A DNA stretch of 9,871 nt from Ruminococcaceae bacterium UBA2806 (GTDB lineage Bacteria > Bacillota > Clostridia > Oscillospirales > Acutalibacteraceae): NCBI GenBank assembly GCA_002351795.1, contig DEHG01000049.1, positions 1 through 9,871 of the forward strand, read 5' to 3'. Under the pieces are notes generated by a model that had not been told where the DNA came from, did no database searches, and saw only the letters and a program-made list of their open reading frames with translations. Of the stretch, positions 6,427 to 9,871 are shown piece after piece (position 1 is the stretch's first letter; each line of letters begins with the position of its first letter). The translations under genes and the position numbers were made by a program.

Positions 6427-7230
6427 TCAGAATAGTTTTTTTGTCATTCTGTTTTTTTCTTTTATATCCGTAAATGTCCATCCAAAGACATCCTCGGTCA
6501 TATTTTGTACGCCCGTTCCGCAGAATTCGCAGATAGTTACATTGGACGAGCGCAGTGGTGCGCCGCAGTTCGGACAGTTAAGACCGATAACATCTATCAC
6601 ACCCGATTGCCGTGCAAGCTCACTGTCAAGAATACGGGCATACGAGGTGACATAGACAGTTTCCTCTGCAACCTCTTTACTGCCGCTTACAAGCTTGCCT
6701 TTATCATTTTCCGCATAGTGAAGGTATCCCACCGCTGATTGAAAACGGATTATCACCATGCCTTTTTCTTTTACATATTCGCTTATAACGGTTTTGTGAA
6801 TAACTATATTGTCATAATAAACGTTAAGCGCCTGAGAATTAACATCCTTGATAATTTCTTCCGCCCTGTCAACAAGGCTCGGCGCAATCGCCAGCTTTTT
6901 AAGAGCGCTTGTATCCTTATCCTCAACACTGTCAAGAAAAGCCTTGATAAATGTTTCTACCTGAGGAATAACGGGAGCCAGCTGGAAATCAGGAAAATCG
7001 TTCTGAATTTTAGGTATATAAATCCTGTCCATACCGTTAAGGGAAGCGGGATTTTTCCCGACATCATTTGTGGAATTTATATCGCTCATCAGGCCCCGTG
7101 CCTGGAGTCCCCATTCCTTCTGATATTTTCTTACCTTTGCCCTTATTACAAGGATAATTACTATCAGTGCGACAACGCCGAGAAAAAACAGTGCAGCTGT
7201 AACAAGACCTACAATAGAACCAGCATCCAA
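6427..7230 (-). CDS. Membrane-anchored Tim44/NTF2-like zinc-ribbon protein (YdjH-like)
   Basis: First gene of the SPFH operon; 267 residues from TTG 7230. One N-terminal hydrophobic helix (about 5-30) is followed by a basic stretch 'RAKVRKYQKEW', so the rest is cytoplasmic. A disordered segment leads to a globular part at about 77-212 ('DFPDFQLAPVIPQVETFIKAFLDSVEDKD...') that looks like the Tim44/NTF2-like fold common in such proteins. A zinc ribbon closes it: Cys219/222 ('CPNCG') and Cys234/237 ('CEFCG'). Matches the position and build expected of YdjH in B. subtilis, where it helps place the SPFH protein at the membrane; function here is inferred from that. An in-frame GTG at 7239 is an alternative start (270 residues) but it lies inside the ribosome-binding site. 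Confidence 0.8.
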   Translation of the reverse strand: MDAGSIVGLVTAALFFLGVVALIVIILVIRAKVRKYQKEWGLQARGLMSDINSTNDVGKNPASLNGMDRIYIPKIQNDFPDFQLAPVIPQVETFIKAFLDSVEDKDTSALKKLAIAPSLVDRAEEIIKDVNSQALNVYYDNIVIHKTVISEYVKEKGMVIIRFQSAVGYLHYAENDKGKLVSGSKEVAEETVYVTSYARILDSELARQSGVIDVIGLNCPNCGAPLRSSNVTICEFCGTGVQNMTEDVFGWTFTDIKEKNRMTKKLF

Positions 7231-7242
7231 AAAAGACACCTC
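7228..7242 (-). promoter_or_regulatory. Ribosome-binding site that favours a TTG start at 7230
   Basis: GAGGTG occupies 7237-7242. Its last three bases are the GTG that would be the longest start, which would leave no spacing. TTG at 7228-7230 lies six bases downstream, a standard distance. TTG is therefore the likely start of the YdjH-like protein. Confidence 0.65.
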
Positions 7243-7281
7243 GCAATTGTTATATTTTACATTAATAAATCGTACAATTGT

Positions 7282-7310
7282 ATTATACTATTTTTTGACA
7301 CCTTTTGCAA
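7282..7310 (-). promoter_or_regulatory. Predicted sigma-A promoter of the SPFH operon
   Basis: On the minus strand TTGCAA (7305-7310) and TATAAT (7282-7287) are spaced by 17 bp. The -10 is perfect and the -35 matches four of six. The transcript would begin near 7275, about 45 nt before the YdjH-like start. I see no sigma-W-like AAC/CGTA pair, unlike the B. subtilis ydj operon. Confidence 0.7.
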
Positions 7311-7323
7311 GGATTATTATATT
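7295..7323 (+). promoter_or_regulatory. Predicted plus-strand promoter overlapping the SPFH operon promoter
   Basis: TTGACA (7295-7300, perfect) and TATATT (7318-7323, five of six) are spaced by 17 bp. The -35 boxes of the two promoters interleave, so polymerase could occupy only one at a time. No plus-strand gene follows; the product would be a non-coding or antisense RNA. In AT-rich DNA a chance match is possible. Confidence 0.4.
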
Positions 7324-7371
7324 ATTTTTATACAAATAATGTACAAAATAATATAATATTTTAAACTCAGC

Positions 7372-7383
7372 ATAAATATTTAT
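7372..7383. repeat. ATAAATATTTAT palindrome, copy 2
   Basis: A perfect 12-bp palindrome in non-coding DNA upstream of the SPFH operon promoter, identical to the cores at 4968-4979 and 7491-7502. Confidence 0.45.
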
Positions 7384-7462
7384 TCTCGGAATATTACAGA
7401 TCAGGGAATCACTGAATAAATAGGTTTGTGAAGTCTTAACTTTAGCGGAAATAGCTGTATAT

Positions 7463-7475
7463 GGGGCTTTGCCCC
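7463..7475. repeat. GC-rich hairpin GGGGC-TTT-GCCCC
   Basis: A short perfect hairpin in otherwise AT-rich DNA, followed by ACACCCC on the plus strand. Similar 'GGGGCTTTGCCCC...CACCCC' stretches recur between genes in Clostridia genomes as I remember them, so this may be one copy of a dispersed element. It has no U-run on either side. Confidence 0.35.
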
Positions 7476-7483
7476 ACACCCCA

Positions 7484-7509
7484 AACGCTTATAAATATTT
7501 ATCAGCGTT
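7484..7509. repeat. 26-bp near-perfect palindrome containing ATAAATATTTAT, copy 3
   Basis: AACGCT (7484-7489) and AGCGTT (7504-7509) flank the 12-bp palindrome at 7491-7502, with a single T/C mismatch pair at 7490/7503. It may form an RNA hairpin at the 3' end of the minus-strand peptide transcript or serve as a protein-binding site. Confidence 0.5.
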
Positions 7510-7582
7510 AGATGTTTTCCTGTATTATTGTTCTATGGATTTAATTACATGCAGGATATTTGGTTCTGTTCCATCTGAAATA

Positions 7583-7596
7583 CGGCTGTATAGCCG
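7583..7596. terminator. Weak terminator-like hairpin
   Basis: CGGCT-GTAT-AGCCG forms a 5-bp stem. On the plus strand it is followed by AATCTTTT. On the minus strand it lies 34 bases past the stop of the 59-residue peptide and is followed by TATTTC. It is short, so weak in either direction. Confidence 0.3.
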
Positions 7597-7616
7597 AATC
7601 TTTTACAAGATACATT

Positions 7617-7630
7617 ACAGGAAGTCCTGT
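7617..7630. repeat. 14-bp dyad abutting the peptide stop codon
   Basis: ACAGGA-AG-TCCTGT overlaps the last base of the stop codon of the 59-residue peptide gene. In RNA it could form a 5-bp stem with a 4-nt loop. It may contribute to ending the message. Confidence 0.3.
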
Positions 7631-7809
7631 TACGGGTGTGGGATCAATATGTCTCCAACCGTTTTGAGTTTTGATTCAGAAACTTCCGATACTTCTGATA
7701 CTTCTGACACTTCCGATGGTTCCGCAGCGCTTACTCCGACAGCGGCAAATACTGATATCAGAACAGCAGCTGCTGCCGCAAATGCGATTCCGTGTGATTT
7801 AATGTTCAT
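7630..7809 (-). CDS. 59-residue secreted peptide with SEV repeats
   Basis: A small gene easily missed by length cut-offs. ATG 7809 has a strong GGAGGG (7815-7820) at 5 nt and starts 19 bases after the stop of the lipoprotein, so it reads as the third gene of that operon. The product has a typical signal peptide: a short polar start with one Lys and a His (MNIKSHG), a hydrophobic core of Ala/Val/Ile, and cleavage after 'GVSA'. The mature part begins 'AEP', carries four tandem S-E-V units (9-nt DNA repeat, roughly 7679-7720), and ends 'SKLKTVGDILIPHP'. No family is recognised. The strong start and signal peptide support a real gene, but the short mature part and an overlapping second open frame suggest it could be the front end of a longer protein broken by a frameshift. 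Confidence 0.6.
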   Translation of the reverse strand: MNIKSHGIAFAAAAAVLISVFAAVGVSAAEPSEVSEVSEVSEVSESKLKTVGDILIPHP

Positions 7810-7828
7810 GTTTTCCCTCCGTTCAATT

Positions 7829-8692
7829 TTACATTACTTCTGCAACGACGTTGATCTCGGAAACTGTACCGTCAATGAGCATAAATTCCAGCGAATACTT
7901 GTCATTGTCAAAAGAGTACATATACATCCAGTCTTCCTCAAGAGAAGGTGTACCGTATGCATTTTTTACATCTGTTGTGCTGTCGCCGATCTTTATACCT
8001 TTTGCAGTTGAAACACCTGTGTCTGTAATACTGATATAGTAAATTTTTTCAACTCCGTCATTAAGAGTCTGTACCAAATAGCCGTTGTAATAATATATCT
8101 TATCATCGTCTTTATTACTGCCGAGACAGCTCTGAACAGATTCAACGCTTGTCGGTGTACCGAAAACAGAAGAAACACTGTTCATTTCCGTCATGATCCT
8201 GACTATCTGACCATTTACCAGAATTGCTGCTTCAGAACTGCCTGAGCTTGCCGGCTGCTGCTGTGAAGGCTCCTGTGCCGGTTCCTGCTGTGAGGGCTGC
8301 GGCTCGTTCTGTGATGGCTGCGTCTGCTGTTCGCTCGGAGTTTCGGTCTGAGTCTGCGGCTGCTGTACAACAACCTGGGTAGTCTGAGAAACAGTTGACT
8401 GCTTTGAAGTCTGTGCAGCGGAGGATTCCTTTTTGCTGTTTTCAGCCTTTGATGAAGCCTTGCTGCTTTCAGCCTTGCTGCTTTCGTCCTTGCTGCTTTC
8501 CGCTTTGCTGCTCTGTTCAGTGGAAGCCTGCTCTGCGCTGCTTTCGGAAACAGAGCTTTCGTCCGGCTTTACGGAGCTTTCTGCTATGGAAACCTTTCCT
8601 GCCGGCTCCTCGGGCTGACTGTCGCTGGAAGAACATCCGGCAAACATAGCCGCTGCACAGATCAACATTACTGCCAATACTCTTTTTTTCAT
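7829..8692 (-). CDS. Ser/Gln-rich surface lipoprotein with duplicated C-terminal domain
   Basis: A 287-residue lipoprotein. ATG 8692 is chosen over an in-frame ATG at 8734 because AAAGGAG (8701-8707) lies 8 nt upstream and the signal sequence starts here. The lipobox is 'MFAGC' with Cys20 as lipid site. Residues 21-100 are Ser/Lys/Glu/Ala-rich, including pentapeptide E-S-S-K-A/D repeats. Residues 100-155 are Gln/Pro/Ser-rich. These form a flexible stalk. Residues about 157-287 are globular and look like two related halves, each with a 'V...(F/Y)GTP' motif (FGTP at 177-180, YGTP at 246-249). The second half has 'GIKIGDSTTDVKNAYGTP', a pattern seen in many Firmicutes lipoproteins and reminiscent of BamE/BLIP-like small folds. 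Function is unknown. It follows the AlgX-like gene by 72 bases with no clear promoter between. Confidence 0.82.
   Translation of the reverse strand: MKKRVLAVMLICAAAMFAGCSSSDSQPEEPAGKVSIAESSVKPDESSVSESSAEQASTEQSSKAESSKDESSKAESSKASSKAENSKKESSAAQTSKQSTVSQTTQVVVQQPQTQTETPSEQQTQPSQNEPQPSQQEPAQEPSQQQPASSGSSEAAILVNGQIVRIMTEMNSVSSVFGTPTSVESVQSCLGSNKDDDKIYYYNGYLVQTLNDGVEKIYYISITDTGVSTAKGIKIGDSTTDVKNAYGTPSLEEDWMYMYSFDNDKYSLEFMLIDGTVSEINVVAEVM
8460..8515 (-). repeat. 15-bp tandem repeat in the lipoprotein stalk
   Basis: Three full units and one partial unit, on the plus strand TTGCTGCTTTC followed by a variable four bases (8460, 8475, 8490, 8505). They encode E-S-S-K-A/D. In-frame repeats of this kind can change copy number by slippage without breaking the gene, which would alter stalk length. 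Confidence 0.7.
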
Positions 8693-8764
8693 TATTTTTA
8701 CTCCTTTGAATTTATTATCCTGCTGCAAGGTCAAAAGCTGATCCCGGCAGCTAATGAATATCTG

Positions 8765-9787
8765 TTAATCCACTTCAACGCTTACAGATAACTTATCCGC
8801 CTTATCCCAATCTATCGGGATCAGCGCAGAAAAGCCGTGATCTGATTTTTCATCAAGATCAAGCAAAAGTGTTTCGGTTATCGGGAAAGCTTCATAATAG
8901 CTGCTTTCTCCGTCAAAGCTAAGTTTAATAAATATCTTTGACTCTGTTCTGACCTTTTCGGGGTCAAGCAGACCATAGACTTTAAGTTCTCCGTTATTGA
9001 ATGTTGTCTTTATTTCCTTTACCGCATCGCTTTTCAGAGCGTCCGCATTGACATTATCCGCTTTTGGTGCATATAACAGCGGTACATTATCAGTAATGCT
9101 GTCAGCTTTTCTTTCAACCATTTCATATATTATATCGGTATAATTCCCCGCTGTGTTTTTAAGATCAAAGGATCTTGACCTTGTTATATTTGCCGAACGG
9201 TAATTGCCTATCACAAACGGCAGCATTGCACGTCCGAAGGAATCTCTTGAAAAATAAAGGCTGCCTTTCCCCTTTGGATTCATTGTGCGGATATTTACAT
9301 CATTCTTTTCGGCATCACTCATCAGCTCCCTGAGAAGCTCCTCATTGCTGCCCGAAGCCCTCGGCTGAATGAAGCGTACCTTTGTCATATCTATATCAAA
9401 ATAATACTGACTGCAAAGCGGCGGATCGGCAGGATAAAGCATTTTCGCTATATCACCCGCCCAGTCCTTTGTTACCGTATAGTCAATGCCTGAATAGGTT
9501 TCGTGAGGTGAGCCTGCCGCACTGAGCAGCGCATTATAGCCGTACAATGCGCCCAGACCGTTCCAATGAGTATCGGTTTTAAGATAAAGCTGATCTCCCG
9601 ATTTCTTATGTTCCAGCATTTCATCCTTTAGGCTTACATAATTTATTTTATCAGCTTTCAGATATTTTTCAAGTAATGTAAGCGTATTATTTTCATTTTT
9701 TATATATCCTGCGGGCATATATTCGGGGTATATCTGGTTTTTATCAGGTGCGATCGTAAAAACAAAATGTGCGCCCTGTGAGGTCAC
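8765..9787 (-). CDS. N-terminally truncated AlgX/AlgJ-like SGNH O-acetyltransferase
   Basis: A 340-residue ORF from GTG 9787. It matches the AlgX/AlgJ (DHHW-type) SGNH family, extracytoplasmic enzymes that O-acetylate polysaccharides. Visible are 'FVFTIAPDKNQIYPEYMP' (8-25), the Asp/His motif 'TDTHWNGLGA' (Asp72, His74) and the serine motif 'SRDSFG' (Ser183), so all catalytic residues are kept. Residues about 255-340 are beta-rich and may be a carbohydrate-binding or family-specific tail. Missing is the region before 'QGAHFVF': family members normally have a signal anchor and about 100 more residues. In AlgJ, as I recall, the Asp lies near residue 190, not 72. No export signal remains. The GTG has AGGGG directly against it with no spacing, and a promoter ends 12 bases upstream. 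It may be a 5'-deleted pseudogene. An in-frame TAA five codons before the GTG ends an otherwise open stretch to the window edge. Confidence 0.72.
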   Translation of the reverse strand: MTSQGAHFVFTIAPDKNQIYPEYMPAGYIKNENNTLTLLEKYLKADKINYVSLKDEMLEHKKSGDQLYLKTDTHWNGLGALYGYNALLSAAGSPHETYSGIDYTVTKDWAGDIAKMLYPADPPLCSQYYFDIDMTKVRFIQPRASGSNEELLRELMSDAEKNDVNIRTMNPKGKGSLYFSRDSFGRAMLPFVIGNYRSANITRSRSFDLKNTAGNYTDIIYEMVERKADSITDNVPLLYAPKADNVNADALKSDAVKEIKTTFNNGELKVYGLLDPEKVRTESKIFIKLSFDGESSYYEAFPITETLLLDLDEKSDHGFSALIPIDWDKADKLSVSVEVD

Positions 9788-9798
9788 CCCCTGTTTGT

Positions 9799-9826
9799 AT
9801 TATACCACTGTTTTTCTATTAATCAA
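9799..9826 (-). promoter_or_regulatory. Predicted promoter immediately before the AlgX-like ORF
   Basis: TATAAT (9799-9804) with an extended -10 TG (TGG at 9805-9807) and a weak -35 TTGATT (9821-9826), spacer 16. The start point near 9792 would leave only about five leader bases before GTG 9787, so translation from that GTG would be nearly leaderless. It probably drives the lipoprotein and peptide genes whatever the state of the first ORF. Confidence 0.6.
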
Positions 9827-9839
9827 TAAAGTAACTTTA
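9827..9839. promoter_or_regulatory. 13-bp palindrome next to the -35 box
   Basis: TAAAGTAACTTTA is a perfect odd-centre palindrome directly adjoining the TTGATT -35 box. Its place suits an operator or activator site for the AlgX-like/lipoprotein operon. No regulator is recognised. Confidence 0.35.
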
Positions 9840-9871
9840 CACATTAAAGAAAAATTTTCAGAGGAAAGCGG

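Larger units (their letters stand above)
7231..7629. other. Non-coding, palindrome-rich intergenic region
   Basis: About 400 bases without a convincing gene. It holds two divergent promoter-like sequences (7282-7323), two copies of the ATAAATATTTAT palindrome, a GC hairpin (7463-7475), and a small hairpin (7583-7596). Short ORFs on both strands here have no ribosome-binding site of note and no recognisable product. A 44-codon minus-strand frame (7541-7675) that overlaps the 59-residue peptide gene is discussed as a possible frameshift remnant. Confidence 0.6.

Noticed and set aside
6739..7356. 205-codon plus-strand ORF
   Set aside because: Antisense to the YdjH-like gene, rich in Asn/Ile/Tyr as expected from AT-rich reverse reading, and without a start signal or recognisable domain.
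7463..7475. Intrinsic terminator at the GGGGC-TTT-GCCCC hairpin
   Set aside because: No U-run follows on either strand and the stem is only 5 bp; listed as a repeat-like element instead.
7288..7479. 63-codon minus-strand ORF before the SPFH operon
   Set aside because: It starts in the GC hairpin, has no ribosome-binding site, and runs across the -35 region of the SPFH operon promoter.
7469..8011. 180-codon plus-strand ORF
   Set aside because: It runs antisense to the 59-residue peptide and the end of the lipoprotein, has no ribosome-binding site, and its SDTSDT repeat is the mirror of the peptide's repeated DNA.
7829..8734. 301-residue version of the lipoprotein
   Set aside because: It would put 14 residues before the lipoprotein signal, and the ribosome-binding site AAAGGAG serves the ATG at 8692.

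Overview
The window reads like chromosomal DNA of a gut- or rumen-type Clostridia, most likely a Ruminococcus-like Oscillospiraceae. The grounds are AT-rich intergenic DNA, strong purine-rich Shine-Dalgarno sequences (AGGAGG, AAAGGAG, GAGGTGA), a CHAP hydrolase with triple-tyrosine Ig-like repeats, and a Ser/Lys/Glu-linker lipoprotein. The genus is an inference from style, not from a marker gene. No rRNA, tRNA, CRISPR array, transposase or phage gene was seen.

Layout. (1) 1-2197, plus strand: one gene with its own promoter encodes a secreted five-repeat CHAP-domain cell-wall hydrolase. It ends at two hairpins (2224-2310), the second of which also closes the minus-strand genes arriving from the other side. 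(2) 2314-3250, minus strand: a GNAT acetyltransferase followed by a small two-helix membrane protein. (3) 3377-7230, minus strand: a four-gene unit running from a good promoter at 7282-7310. In order it encodes a membrane-anchored Tim44/NTF2-like zinc-ribbon protein (YdjH-like), an SPFH protein with a Gln-rich linker and three zinc ribbons (YdjI-like), a double-zinc-ribbon protein with a C-terminal membrane anchor (YdjG-like), and a translationally coupled small membrane protein. This resembles the membrane-stress module ydjG-ydjH-ydjI of Bacillus subtilis, but the PspA-family partner is not in the window. (4) 7231-7629: a palindrome-rich non-coding stretch with two overlapping divergent promoter-like sequences. 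(5) 7630-9787, minus strand: an apparent three-gene envelope operon. It has an AlgX/AlgJ-like SGNH O-acetyltransferase ORF that lacks its N-terminal part, a Ser/Gln-rich lipoprotein, and a 59-residue secreted peptide with SEV repeats.

How the parts fit. Almost every product is directed to the membrane or cell surface. The SPFH module probably forms a membrane-associated complex: two anchored zinc-ribbon proteins would hold the soluble SPFH protein at the membrane. The CHAP protein would cut peptidoglycan. The AlgX-like gene, if ever intact, would have served polysaccharide O-acetylation. The most unusual points are listed as findings: a start codon that appears to depend on a hairpin between it and its ribosome-binding site, a 12-bp AT palindrome repeated three times, the lost N-terminus of the AlgX-like protein right at a promoter, and the tail-only protein at the end of the SPFH operon.
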